From assembly GCA_005405945.1 (NCBI GenBank), contig BJHW01000001.1, positions 8,742,001-8,806,000 of the forward strand: DNA of 64,000 nt, written 5' to 3'. Below are positions 17,491 to 24,892 of the stretch, piece after piece; position 1 is the stretch's first letter; every line of letters starts with the position of its first letter. This stretch comes from Streptomyces violaceusniger. GTDB taxonomy: Bacteria > Actinomycetota > Actinomycetes > Streptomycetales > Streptomycetaceae. Under the pieces are notes generated by a model. The model was not told the origin of the DNA. It was given only the letters and a program-made list of their open reading frames with translations, and ran no database searches. A program made the translations under genes and the position numbers.

Positions 17491-18102
17491 ATGTCGGGCC
17501 GGAAGCAGTTCGACGTAGGGACGGCCCTTGACCAGGCCATGCGGGTGTTCTGGCAGCGCGGATACGCGGACGCCTCGCTCGATGTCCTCGGCTCCGCCAC
17601 CGGCCTCGGGCGCGGCTCCCTCTACGGCGCCTTCGGCAACAAGGACCGGCTGTTCCGCCAGTGCCTCGACCGCTACGCGGCGATCTACGGCGCCCGGTAC
17701 GAGCAGGCGCTCGCCGCGCACCCCGGTGATCCGGTGCGTGCGGTGGAGGCGTTCTTCGACGTCATCCTCGCCCGCATCGCCGACCCGGAGACGCCCACCG
17801 GGTGCCTCATCGCACAGTCCGCCACGCAGTCACCGACGCTCCAGGAGGAGAACGGCGCCAAGGTGCGCGGTCTGCTCGACCTCCAGCGCCGACGGGTGCG
17901 CGAGGCGCTGGCGGGCGCCTCGGCCGACCCCCGGGTGCTCGACGAGCTGGCCACGTACGTCGTCGCGGTCAACCAGTCGCTGGCCGTGCTGAGCCGGGCC
18001 GGTGCGCCGGACGCGGAGCTGCGCTCCGTGGTCCGGCTCGCGTGCGCCACGGTGGCGGACACGCTCGCCCGGACGGCCCCCGAGGCTGCCGCACCCCGCT
18101 AG
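17491..18102 (+). CDS. TetR-family transcriptional regulator
   Basis: The 203-residue protein has the TetR helix-turn-helix (QAMRVFWQRGYADASLDVLG, then GSLYGAFGNKDRLFRQCL) and a C-terminal ligand domain resembling AcrR/NemR-type members (GCLIAQSATQSPTLQEENGA). ATG 17491 stands behind a strong AAGGAGG at 17474-17480. It most likely represses the divergent MFS pump and itself through the palindrome at 17398-17446; the inducer is unknown. Confidence 0.93.
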   Translation: MSGRKQFDVGTALDQAMRVFWQRGYADASLDVLGSATGLGRGSLYGAFGNKDRLFRQCLDRYAAIYGARYEQALAAHPGDPVRAVEAFFDVILARIADPETPTGCLIAQSATQSPTLQEENGAKVRGLLDLQRRRVREALAGASADPRVLDELATYVVAVNQSLAVLSRAGAPDAELRSVVRLACATVADTLARTAPEAAAPR

Positions 18103-18163
18103 CGCGGCCCCCATGCCCACCGGCCGAAACGCACGGTCCGCTGCGCCGGAACGCGCGGTTCGC

Positions 18164-18223
18164 CACGCCGCGATGACGGCCGCTACGCCGCGATGACGGC
18201 CGCCACGCCGCGATGACGGCCGC
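18164..18223. repeat. Three tandem 20-bp units
   Basis: The unit (C/T)ACGCCGCGATGACGGCCGC occurs three times head to tail at 18164, 18184 and 18204. It lies on the 3' end of the SDR remnant read on the minus strand; since 20 is not a multiple of three, the expansion shifts the frame at that end. Confidence 0.85.
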
Positions 18224-18361
18224 CGTGGTGCGGCCGCCGTCGACGTCCAGCATGATGCCGTGGACGAACGCGGCCTCGTCGCCCGCGAGGTAGACCGCCG
18301 CGTGCGCGATGGCCTCCGGGCTTCCGACGCCCCCGGCCGGGGTGCCGTTCATCATGACCAT
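18200..18361 (-). pseudogene. Short-chain dehydrogenase C-terminal remnant
   Basis: Minus-strand residues MNGTPAGGVGSPEAIAHAAV, then YLAGDEAAFVHGIMLDVDGG, match the last 45 or so residues of a classical SDR. Nothing upstream (18362-18573) encodes the Rossmann fold or YxxxK active site in any frame, so only the tail survives. The original stop can be seen as TAG in the second copy of the 20-bp repeat. The remaining sequence up to 18573 holds no recognised gene. Confidence 0.75.
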
Positions 18362-18573
18362 GGACCTGCAAGTCCAATCCGCGTGGCCGCTCGGGCCGCG
18401 GTGGCGCGCGTCGCGGATCCCCGATTCCCCGATCGAGCGTGGCTCGCGGCCGGTCGGCTGGGCCGGTCGACTGGAGGATCAGCGCCTGGGGTGGAGCGGC
18501 CCAGACGCATGGAGCTCGCGCGGTCGACCGTTTACGGCCGCGGGCCGTCAGTGGCGGCCGTCCCCCCGGGCCG

Positions 18574-19491
18574 TCAGCCGAGTCCGTCGGCCAGCTCGGT
18601 GGCTTCCTGTCGCAGGGCGTGTACCACCGCGTTCGCCGATGCCGTGGCGGGGCCCGGCGCGTGCGCGAGGCTGACGCGTCGCCACTCCTCCGCCACGCCC
18701 TCGACGGCGACGAGACGCACACCGGGCGGGACGGCGGGGAGCAGCGCCGGCGGGGCCGTGGTGATGCCCGCCCCGGCCGCCACCAGGTGAAGCTTCGTCA
18801 GCCAGTCGCGGACGGTGTGACGCACCCGGGGCCGTCCCGGCAGCCCCGGCCAGACGCCGAGCAGTGGCTCCTCCGCGGCGGCCGGGCTGGCGATCCACGG
18901 CTCGCCCGCGATCTCCTCGGCCGTAACGCTGTCGCGTCCGGCGAACCGGCCGCCGGCCGCCACCGCCACGCCCAGCCGGGTCTCGAACAGCGGCTCCACG
19001 CGCAGCGGCGGGGCGTCGGTGTCGGGAGAGCGGTGGGGTGGCCTGGAGGAGAGCACGGCGACATCGAGCGTGCCGGTGCGCAACGCCCGCACCAGCGACG
19101 GGGTGGTGCCCTCCCTGGTGCTCACCCGGATCCGGGGGTGCTCCCGGCACAGGGCCGCCAGCGCGCGGGGCACGATCACCGCTCCGGCGGTGGGGATGAA
19201 GCCGAGCCGGACCGGGCCGTCCTCCGCCTCGCCTCCGCGCAACTCCCGGTCGGCCGCGTCGAGCGCGTCCAGCGCGATCACGGCGTGCCGCAGCAGGGCG
19301 CGCCCCTCGGTGGTCAGCCGCACACCGCCGGGGTGGCGGTCGAAGAGCCGGGCGCCGGCCGCCTGCTCCAGCGCGGCCACCTGCCGGGAGACGGCCGACT
19401 GGGTGTATCCGAGCGCCTCCGCCGCGGCGGTGATCGTGCCCCGCTCCGCCACCTCGCGCAGCACCCGCAGCCCGATCAGGGTCATGTCCAT
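18574..19491 (-). CDS. LysR-family transcriptional regulator
   Basis: The 305-residue protein has the LysR helix-turn-helix (LIGLRVLREVAERGTITAAA, then LGYTQSAVSRQVAALEQAAG) and effector domain (PVRLGFIPTAGAVIVPRAL, LVAAGAGITTAPPALLP). ATG 19491 is preferred, with ATG 19485 as the alternative; neither has a strong Shine-Dalgarno. It is divergent from the tautomerase gene across a perfect 23-bp operator and probably controls it. Confidence 0.92.
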   Translation of the reverse strand: MDMTLIGLRVLREVAERGTITAAAEALGYTQSAVSRQVAALEQAAGARLFDRHPGGVRLTTEGRALLRHAVIALDALDAADRELRGGEAEDGPVRLGFIPTAGAVIVPRALAALCREHPRIRVSTREGTTPSLVRALRTGTLDVAVLSSRPPHRSPDTDAPPLRVEPLFETRLGVAVAAGGRFAGRDSVTAEEIAGEPWIASPAAAEEPLLGVWPGLPGRPRVRHTVRDWLTKLHLVAAGAGITTAPPALLPAVPPGVRLVAVEGVAEEWRRVSLAHAPGPATASANAVVHALRQEATELADGLG

Positions 19492-19501
19492 GAGGGCTGG
19501 T

Positions 19502-19568
19502 CCATGCGCATGTCTTCCATGCGCAGACAGCATACCGGCCATGCGAGACATTCGTTGGCGGAATGTCT
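19502..19568. promoter_or_regulatory. LysR operator region
   Basis: AGACATTC-N7-GAATGTCT (19546-19568) is a perfect 8-bp inverted repeat centred between the divergent LysR and tautomerase genes. On its left a direct repeat CCATGCGCA occurs at 19502 and 19517. A high-affinity inverted repeat plus a second half-site set is typical of LysR recognition and activation sites. Confidence 0.6.
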
Positions 19569-19619
19569 TGCGCGTTCCTAGCGTGGTGAGCACACCACAG
19601 CAGAACGGATGGACACACC

Positions 19620-20026
19620 ATGCCTCTGGTCAACATCTACATGCGCGAGGGCACCACCCCGAGTACCGCCGGAACGTCTCGCTGGGCGTCCACCGGTCCA
19701 TGGTGGACGTCCTGAAGATCCCGCAGGACGACCAGTTCCACCTCATCCACGAGCTCAAGCCCGAGAACGTCCAGACGCAGCCGGTGTTCTTCGACATCCG
19801 CCGTGGCGACCGCACGATGTTCATCCAGCTCTTCTTCAACGACCGCGACCCCCAGCAGAAGGCGGAGCTGTTCGCGGCCATCCGCAGGAACCTCCTGCTG
19901 TACGCGGACGTCCCCGAGGAGGACATCCTCCTGTGCGTGGTCGAGACGAACAGCGAGAACTGGTGGGCGGCCGGGCGGACCGTCAACCCCCGGACGGGCT
20001 TTGACGAGCGCATGGACATCGATTGA
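19620..20026 (+). pseudogene. Tautomerase-family protein, one -1 frameshift
   Basis: ATG 19620 starts MPLVNIYMREGTTP, with the catalytic Pro1 of the 4-oxalocrotonate tautomerase superfamily; the other frame continues EYRRNVSLGVHRSMVDVL and through the C-terminal NSENWWAAGRTVNPRTGFDE, as in tautomerase_2 (YusQ-like) proteins. The frames join at CCCC 19657-19660. Adding one base gives a normal 135-residue protein, so sequencing loss is a strong alternative to inactivation. Its likely regulator is the divergent LysR. Confidence 0.85.
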
Positions 20027-20052
20027 CTATCGATAGGAATCCATCGATAGTC
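20025..20052. promoter_or_regulatory. Operator-like inverted repeat containing TATCGATA
   Basis: GACTATCGAT (20025-20034) and ATCGATAGTC (20043-20052) are perfect inverted arms 8 bp apart, ending 5 bp before the ATG of the DUF2975 gene. The site would overlap the start of translation or of a nearly leaderless transcript; the downstream HTH protein is the obvious candidate ligand. Confidence 0.6.
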
Positions 20053-20057
20053 GATGC

Positions 20058-20555
20058 ATGCATCGACTCTTCATCGTCGCGCTCCGGGCCGGCATCGTCG
20101 CAGCGATCATGGCGGGCCTCTTCGGCCAGATCGTCGTCATCCCGACGACGGCGGCCGACGAGGTCGACCGCTTCCCTCCCTACGCCCCGTTCGCCACGCC
20201 TTATGTGACGGTGGCGATCCTCGGCGTCGCCTGCGTCCAAGTGGCGCTCGTCGCGGTGTGGATGCTGCTCGCCATGGTCCGCCGCGGCGCGATCTTCACG
20301 CCGCTGGCCTTCCGATGGGTGGACACCATCATCGCGTCCTCGGTCGTGGCGACGCTGCTGGCCCTCGGCGTCACCGGGCATCTGGCGCTGGCCGGGATCC
20401 CCACTCCCGACGACGGCATGGAGGCCATCGGCGCCCTGGGAGCCGCGATGGTGAGCGTGGGCGTGGGGGCGGCGTTCGCGATGCTGATGGTCATCATGCG
20501 GAGCCTGTTGCGGAAGGCGACGGATCTTCAGGCAGAGATGGCCGAGGTGGTCTGA
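20058..20555 (+). CDS. DUF2975-family membrane protein
   Basis: The 165-residue protein has four predicted membrane helices (near residues 5-28, 48-73, 88-112 and 122-148), with the family-typical RRGAIFTPLAFRWVDTI between helices 2 and 3. Members have no defined biochemical role but almost always precede a small YozG-type HTH gene, as here, where TGATG overlaps stop and start. ATG 20058 has no good Shine-Dalgarno and directly follows an inverted repeat, so control by the partner at this site is likely. Confidence 0.88.
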   Translation: MHRLFIVALRAGIVAAIMAGLFGQIVVIPTTAADEVDRFPPYAPFATPYVTVAILGVACVQVALVAVWMLLAMVRRGAIFTPLAFRWVDTIIASSVVATLLALGVTGHLALAGIPTPDDGMEAIGALGAAMVSVGVGAAFAMLMVIMRSLLRKATDLQAEMAEVV

Positions 20556-20788
20556 TGGCGATCGTCGTCGATCTCGACCTCCTGCTCGCCCGGCGCAAGA
20601 TGTCGGTCGGTGAGTTCGCCGCCGCCGTCGGCATCACGGCCGCCAACGTCGCCGTGTTGAAGAACGGCCGGGCGAAGGCGGTGCGGTTCACGACGCTCGA
20701 CGCCATCTGCCGCACCCTCGACTGCCAGCCCGGCGACGTCCTGCGCTGGGTGCCGGAAGGGTCTGATCTCAGCCCGTCCGGCGATTGA
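20555..20788 (+). CDS. YozG-type small helix-turn-helix regulator
   Basis: The 77-residue protein is a Cro/C1-like helix-turn-helix of the HTH_26 group: LLARRKMSVGEFAAAVGIT, AANVAVLKNGRAKAVRFTT, LDAICRTLDCQPGDVLRWVP. It overlaps the DUF2975 stop by one base. These pairs are thought to be autoregulated, with the membrane protein modulating the DNA-binding partner. The last residues (SDLSPSGD) are encoded by the start of a dispersed intergenic repeat that supplies the stop codon. Confidence 0.88.
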   Translation: MAIVVDLDLLLARRKMSVGEFAAAVGITAANVAVLKNGRAKAVRFTTLDAICRTLDCQPGDVLRWVPEGSDLSPSGD

Positions 20789-20866
20789 GGACACGCCCGG
20801 AGGGCGTCCGGGGGGCAGGGGGCGGAGCCCCTGGTTCGGGGAGGGGCGGGTAGGGGAAACTCCGCG
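20763..20866. repeat. Dispersed Streptomyces intergenic repeat (CAGCCCGTCCGGCGATTGAG type)
   Basis: The block starts CAGCCCGTCCGGCGATTGAG, then has GGGGGCGGAGCCCC and ends GGGGAGGGGCGGGTAGGGG. I recognise the first element and layout as a repeat seen many times in Streptomyces genomes. It begins inside the coding end of the HTH gene. Confidence 0.7.
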
Positions 20867-20930
20867 TCGCCGCGCCGCCGCTTTGCTGATCCGCGCACCA
20901 CGCACCCCCAGGACTTGGCACCGTAGGACC

Positions 20931-21257
20931 ATGACGAGCATCGATCCGGACACACCGCGTACGGACACTTCCGAGGAGACCACCGCGCCACCCCGCCGCG
21001 TACCCGTGGCGCAGGCCATGCGGGGCGCCGCCCGGCAGTTGGGGGAGTTGCTGGGCACCGCGCCGGAGGCGGTTTCCGCGATGCAGCCGACGCCGGACGG
21101 GTGGGTGGCCGACGTGGAGGTGGTGGAGCTGGAGCGGGTGCCGGAGACCATGACCATCATGGCCACCTACCGTGTGACCCTCGACTCACAGGGCCAACTC
21201 CTCGGCTATGAGCGGCAACACCGCTACGCCCGCGGTCAGCTCGACCGCGGACGTTAG
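20931..21257 (+). CDS. gvpO: Gas vesicle protein GvpO
   Basis: The 108-residue protein has the GvpO core VPVAQAMRGAARQLGELLGT and the VSAMQPTPDGWVADVEVVEL segment, then a C-terminal TYRVTLDSQGQLLGYERQHR. GvpO is a cytosolic accessory protein needed for gas vesicle formation in actinobacteria and haloarchaea. ATG 20931 gives the family-length protein; the Shine-Dalgarno (AGGA) is weak. It opens the cluster, and a hairpin separates it from gvpA. Confidence 0.9.
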   Translation: MTSIDPDTPRTDTSEETTAPPRRVPVAQAMRGAARQLGELLGTAPEAVSAMQPTPDGWVADVEVVELERVPETMTIMATYRVTLDSQGQLLGYERQHRYARGQLDRGR

Positions 21258-21307
21258 ACGCCGCGCGCCGGACCAGGCACGGCCGTTCTTTTGCCGGGTT
21301 TCCTCCC

Positions 21308-21345
21308 ACGGCCCCGCGCCGGCGATGTCCGCGGCGCGGGGCCGT
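21308..21345. terminator. Hairpin between gvpO and gvpA
   Basis: ACGGCCCCGCGCCG (21308-21321) pairs perfectly with 21332-21345 around a 10-base loop. It may end the gvpO transcript or attenuate read-through into gvpA; the gap to gvpA (198 bp) leaves room for a separate gvpA promoter. Confidence 0.65.
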
Positions 21346-21455
21346 CCCCTGTGCGCGCGCCCATCTGTCACCCGCGCCGCACAGGTGAACGCCACCGCCA
21401 CCGCGCCCGTATCAGACGCGGACAGGCGACCGAGCGCGACCGAGAGGAAGCACAC

Positions 21456-21833
21456 GTGACCGTGATGACGCAGACCGGCGGGCTGCCTGCCACCGCATCG
21501 ACCGGTTCAGGGACCGGAAGCCTCTTCGACATCCTTGAACTCATCCTGGACCGTGGCCTCGTCATCGACGTGTTCATCCGGGTCTCCCTCGTCGGCATCG
21601 AGATCTTGAAGATCGACATCAGGATCGTGATCGCCAGCGTGGATACGTATCTGCGCTTCGCCGAGGCGTGCAACCGCCTCGACCTGGAATCGGGCCGCAA
21701 GGCCCCGGACAAGCTGAGCGACATCGTCGGCAACATCGTCGAGGGCGGCGCCCGGGGCAAGACCGAGGGAGCCATCAGCGGCGCCCTCGGGGCCATCAGC
21801 GATGTCTTCGACCGCGACGACGAGGACAAGTGA
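21456..21833 (+). CDS. gvpA: Gas vesicle structural protein GvpA
   Basis: The 125-residue protein contains the GvpA shell fold: LFDILELILDRGLVIDVFIR, VSLVGIEILKIDIRIVIASV and DTYLRFAEA, the helix-strand-strand-helix unit that assembles into vesicle ribs. A C-terminal extension of about 50 residues (KAPDKLSDIVGNIVEGGARG, TEGAISGALGAISDVF) is longer than in cyanobacterial GvpA, as in other Streptomyces. GTG 21456 follows GAGAGGAAG by about 6 bases. Confidence 0.92.
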   Translation: MTVMTQTGGLPATASTGSGTGSLFDILELILDRGLVIDVFIRVSLVGIEILKIDIRIVIASVDTYLRFAEACNRLDLESGRKAPDKLSDIVGNIVEGGARGKTEGAISGALGAISDVFDRDDEDK

Positions 21834-21835
21834 CC

Positions 21836-22591
21836 ATGGCGACCCCGTCCCCGTCCACGCCCACGTCTCCGTCCCCCTCCCTCTACATCTACGCCATCAC
21901 CGGGTCCGATCATCCGCTGCGGCTGGAGGGGCTGCGGGCCGTGGGCGGCGTGTCCGGCGTCCTGCGCGCGGTCACCGGCGGGCCGCTGGCCTGCGTGGTG
22001 AGCCCGGCGCCGCCGGACCTGCGCCCCAAGCGCCGCGACCTCGCCGCCCACCAGGAGGTCCAGGAGCGGCTGATGGCGGACGGCGCGGTGCTGCCGATGC
22101 GGTTCGGCATGCTGGCGCCCGACGACGCCGCGGTGACGGCGGCGCTGGACGGCAAGCGCGCCGAATACGTCCGCAGGCTCGAGGAACTGCACGCCACCGC
22201 GGAGTTCAACCTGAAGGCGGCCCGCTCGCAGGACGATCTGCTGCGGGAGGTGCTCACCGAGTCCGACGACGCCCGGCGCCTCAACGAACGAACCCGCGAC
22301 GGCGGTGGCACCTACGCGGACCGGTTGGCCCTCGGCGAGCTGGTCGCACGACAACTGGACGCACGCCAGCGGCAGTTGGCCGACCAGGTCGTCGGGCGGC
22401 TGTCGGAGATGGCCCGCGGCAACGTGGTGGCCTCCCCGGCCGGGGACGACTTCCTCAACGCCTCGTTCCTGGTGGAGCGGGGGCGCGCCGAGGAGTTCTC
22501 CCGGGCCGCGCGGCAACTCGCGCAGGGCTACGGAGACGGCTACGACTTCCGGCTGCGCGGCCCCCTGCCGCCGTACAGCTTCGTGGCCTGA
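21836..22591 (+). CDS. gvpF: Gas vesicle protein GvpF (GvpF/L family)
   Basis: The 251-residue protein shows the two halves of the GvpF/L fold: LYIYAITGSDHPL, HQEVQERLMADGAVLPMRFG in the N-terminal part and VASPAGDDFLNASFLVERGR, GPLPPYSFVA at the end. GvpF is a minor assembly protein that contacts GvpA. ATG 21836 is 2 bp after the gvpA stop, so the genes are translationally linked. Confidence 0.92.
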   Translation: MATPSPSTPTSPSPSLYIYAITGSDHPLRLEGLRAVGGVSGVLRAVTGGPLACVVSPAPPDLRPKRRDLAAHQEVQERLMADGAVLPMRFGMLAPDDAAVTAALDGKRAEYVRRLEELHATAEFNLKAARSQDDLLREVLTESDDARRLNERTRDGGGTYADRLALGELVARQLDARQRQLADQVVGRLSEMARGNVVASPAGDDFLNASFLVERGRAEEFSRAARQLAQGYGDGYDFRLRGPLPPYSFVA

Positions 22592-22604
22592 GGGCGGGAG
22601 CGCC

Positions 22605-22868
22605 ATGGGACTGCTGACCGGGCTGCTCACCTTTCCGCTGGCACCGGTGCGCGCCACCGTCTGGGCCGCCGAGCAACTGGCCGCGGCCGCCGAGCGCGAC
22701 TACTACGACCCGGCGCCGGTCCGGCGCGCCCTCGCCGAACTGGAACAGGACCTGCTGGCCGGGCGGATCGACGAGGACGCGTACGACCGCCGCGAGGACG
22801 AGTTGCTGGACCGGCTGGCACAGCTGGAACGCAGGGAACGGCCGGACGAGCGGAGAAGAGCCCCGTGA
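22605..22868 (+). CDS. gvpG: Gas vesicle protein GvpG
   Basis: The 87-residue protein starts MGLLTGLLTFPLAPVRATVW, the GvpG signature, followed by acidic coiled-coil-prone sequence (VRRALAELEQDLLAGRIDED, EDELLDRLAQLE). It is an accessory assembly protein. GGGCGGGAG gives a Shine-Dalgarno before ATG 22605. The stop overlaps the gvpJ start. Confidence 0.9.
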   Translation: MGLLTGLLTFPLAPVRATVWAAEQLAAAAERDYYDPAPVRRALAELEQDLLAGRIDEDAYDRREDELLDRLAQLERRERPDERRRAP

Positions 22869-23257
22869 CGACGACAGAACCCGTGGCGGGCAGGCTGGGC
22901 CCGCCACGCCTGCCCGCCACCCCGTACGGCCAGGGCGCCGAGGGCGCCCCGTCGCTCGCCGACATCCTGGAGCGGGTGCTGGACAAGGGCGTGGTGATCG
23001 CGGGCGACATCCGCATCAACCTGCTGGACATCGAACTGCTCACCATCAAGCTCCGGCTGCTCGTGGCCTCCGTCGACAAGGCGAAGGAGATGGGCATCGA
23101 CTGGTGGGAGCACGATCCGTCGCTGTCCTCCCGCGCCCGCACCCGGGCCGTACAGGACGACGACCAAGAGCGGTCCCTCACCGAGGAGAACGCCCGGCTG
23201 CGCGCCGAGATCGCGGCGCTGCGGGCACGGGCCGAGGACAGGAGCGTGGACGGTTGA
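22865..23257 (+). CDS. gvpJ: Gas vesicle protein GvpJ (GvpA-like)
   Basis: The 130-residue protein has a GvpA-family core (LADILERVLDKGVVIAGDIR, INLLDIELLTIKLRLLVASV, DKAKEMGIDWWEHDP) and a C-terminal coiled coil (LTEENARLRAEIAALRARAE). By its place between gvpG and gvpL it is GvpJ, a minor shell or nucleation protein. GTG 22865 overlaps the gvpG stop (GTGA). In S. coelicolor-type clusters gvpY and gvpZ lie between gvpG and gvpJ; they are absent here. Confidence 0.87.
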   Translation: MTTTEPVAGRLGPPRLPATPYGQGAEGAPSLADILERVLDKGVVIAGDIRINLLDIELLTIKLRLLVASVDKAKEMGIDWWEHDPSLSSRARTRAVQDDDQERSLTEENARLRAEIAALRARAEDRSVDG

Positions 23258-24117
23258 CCGAGAGCGCACAGCGACAGCACATGGTGTACGCCTACGCGGT
23301 GCTGCGCCCCACCCCGGAGGCCGCGCGCGCGGCGGCCGTACTGCGCGGGGTGGCGGACGAGCAGGTGGGGCTGGTGGAGACGGGGGACCTGGCCGCGGCC
23401 GTCGGCCCGGTCCCGGCCGAGGAGTTCGAGGAGGGCGCACTGAAGGCGGGTCTGGAGGAGCTGCCCCGGCTGGAGGCGCTGGCCCGCGGCCACCACGGGG
23501 TGGTGGCGGGGCTGGCCCCGCTGGGCGCCGTACTGCCGCTGCGGCTGGCCACCGTCTACCGGGACGAGGACCGGGTGCGGCAGGTCCTCCAGGAGCGCCG
23601 CGACCAGTTCCTGCCGCTGCTGGAACGGCTCGCCGGACACGTCGAATGGGGTGTCAAGGTCTACACCGATCCCACGGACTCCCTGGCGAGGGACGCGGCG
23701 GTGCCCGCCGGGGCCACGGGCGGGGAGGATGCCCTCAGCCCGGGCCGGGCCTATCTCGCCGCCCGCCGCCGGCGCCGGCGCGGCGCCGAGGAAGCCTGGC
23801 AGACGGCGGCCCGGACGGCCGCGCGGATCGCCGAGGAGGCCGGGGCCCTGGCGGTGGGCAGGGTCGCCCATCGGCCGCAGCGCGGCGAACTCGCCCAGGT
23901 GGCCGGTGGCGGGACGGCGGGTGGCGGAAAGCCCGGTGGCGAGAACATCGCCAACGACGCGTATCTGGTGTCCGCCGACCGCGCCGAGGAGTTCCGCTCC
24001 CGGGTGCTGGCCGCCGCCGAGGGACAGCCCGGGGTGCGCGTCGAGGTGACCGGCCCCTGGGCGCCGTACTCCTTCGCCCTTCCGCCCGACCCGGCCGCCC
24101 GGCCGGAGCCCGTATGA
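23254..24117 (+). CDS. gvpL: Gas vesicle protein GvpL (GvpF/L family)
   Basis: The protein is 287 residues from TTG 23254, which overlaps the gvpJ stop (TTGA) and has GGAG 9-10 bases upstream; ATG 23281 would be nine codons shorter. It has the GvpF/L landmarks MVYAYAVLRP, ARGHHGVVAGLAPLGAVLPL and ENIANDAYLVSADRAEEF, closing with GPWAPYSFAL. A glycine-rich insert (GGGTAGGGKPGG) sits before the last domain. It is an accessory assembly protein. Confidence 0.9.
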   Translation: MTESAQRQHMVYAYAVLRPTPEAARAAAVLRGVADEQVGLVETGDLAAAVGPVPAEEFEEGALKAGLEELPRLEALARGHHGVVAGLAPLGAVLPLRLATVYRDEDRVRQVLQERRDQFLPLLERLAGHVEWGVKVYTDPTDSLARDAAVPAGATGGEDALSPGRAYLAARRRRRRGAEEAWQTAARTAARIAEEAGALAVGRVAHRPQRGELAQVAGGGTAGGGKPGGENIANDAYLVSADRAEEFRSRVLAAAEGQPGVRVEVTGPWAPYSFALPPDPAARPEPV

Positions 24118-24323
24118 GCACGGCGCTGGACGAGGAGGACGCCCGGGCGCTCGCGGGCCGCGAGGTCGCCCTGATCGACCTGCTGGACCGGCTGCTCCAG
24201 GGCGGGGTCGTGCTCGCCGGGGACCTCGTCCTGTCCATCGCGGACGTCGATCTCGTACGGATCGACCTGCGCGCGGTCATCGCCCCGGTCGACGCCGAAC
24301 ACCCCGCCCCGCTGCTGCCCTGA
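24114..24323 (+). CDS. gvpS: Gas vesicle protein GvpS (short GvpA-like)
   Basis: The 69-residue protein is a compact GvpA-family member (EVALIDLLDRLLQGGVVLAG, DLVLSIADVDLVRIDLRAVI), ending soon after the second strand-helix. It overlaps gvpL by ATGA at 24114. By position and size it is GvpS of Streptomyces clusters, whose exact role in the shell is not settled. Confidence 0.85.
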   Translation: MSTALDEEDARALAGREVALIDLLDRLLQGGVVLAGDLVLSIADVDLVRIDLRAVIAPVDAEHPAPLLP

Positions 24324-24370
24324 CGAAAGGCCCTGACGAAAGGCCCACGAAAGGCCCCGACGAAAGGAAA
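24321..24370 (+). repeat. Four tandem GACGAAAGG units before gvpK
   Basis: (G)ACGAAAGG occurs four times between the gvpS stop and the gvpK start (24378), each carrying an AAAGG Shine-Dalgarno-like core. Only the last, about 8-10 bases from the ATG, is well placed for initiation. Confidence 0.8.
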
Positions 24371-24377
24371 CCCGCGC

Positions 24378-24701
24378 ATGTCAGCCCCCTCCGCCGCCGC
24401 CGCCCAGCGGCTGCGCACCGACGCGGACACGGTCGAGCGCGATCTGGCCAAGCTGGTGCTGACCGTGGTCGAGCTGCTGCGTCAGCTGATGGAGCGCCAG
24501 GCGCTCCACCGCGTCGACAAGGGCGATCTGACGGAGGAGCAGGAGGAGCGCGTCGGCATGACGCTGATGATCCTCCAGCAGCGCATGGAGGAGATGTGCG
24601 CCCGTCACGGCCTGCGGATGGCGGACCTCAACCTCGACCTCGGCCCGCTCGGCACCCTGCTCGCCCCGGTGGACTCCCCGGCGGGCCCGCCCTCCCGGTA
24701 G
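24378..24701 (+). CDS. gvpK: Gas vesicle protein GvpK
   Basis: The 107-residue protein has the GvpK core LAKLVLTVVELLRQLMERQA, HRVDKGDLTEEQEERVGMTL and LDLGPLGTLL. GvpK is an accessory protein required for vesicle formation. It is the last gene of the cluster; a dispersed palindromic repeat directly behind it probably ends transcription. Confidence 0.92.
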   Translation: MSAPSAAAAQRLRTDADTVERDLAKLVLTVVELLRQLMERQALHRVDKGDLTEEQEERVGMTLMILQQRMEEMCARHGLRMADLNLDLGPLGTLLAPVDSPAGPPSR

Positions 24702-24721
24702 GAACCCCGGTACGGGGTGTT

Positions 24722-24846
24722 CGCCGCGTGGCCAGGGGCGGCGCCCCTGGACCCCGGGTCTGGGGCGCAGCCCCCACGCGGCGGAGCCGCACATCGACGC
24801 TGCGTGGGAAGGGGCGGGGAGGGAGCAGCCCGCCGCAGGTCACGAT
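24722..24846. repeat. Dispersed GC-rich palindromic repeat after gvpK
   Basis: CCAGGGGCG-G-CGCCCCTGG forms a hairpin at its left end, followed by the GGCGGAGCCGCACATCGACG core and GGAAGGGGCGGGGAGGGAGC, ending at the CCGCCGCAGG also seen at 7200 and, inverted, at 58413. It lies between convergent gvpK and rpiR genes and can act as a bidirectional terminator. Confidence 0.75.
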
Positions 24847-24892
24847 CCGTTGGACACCCCTTGGGAAACCCGCGCGCCCTCGCACCGCCCGC

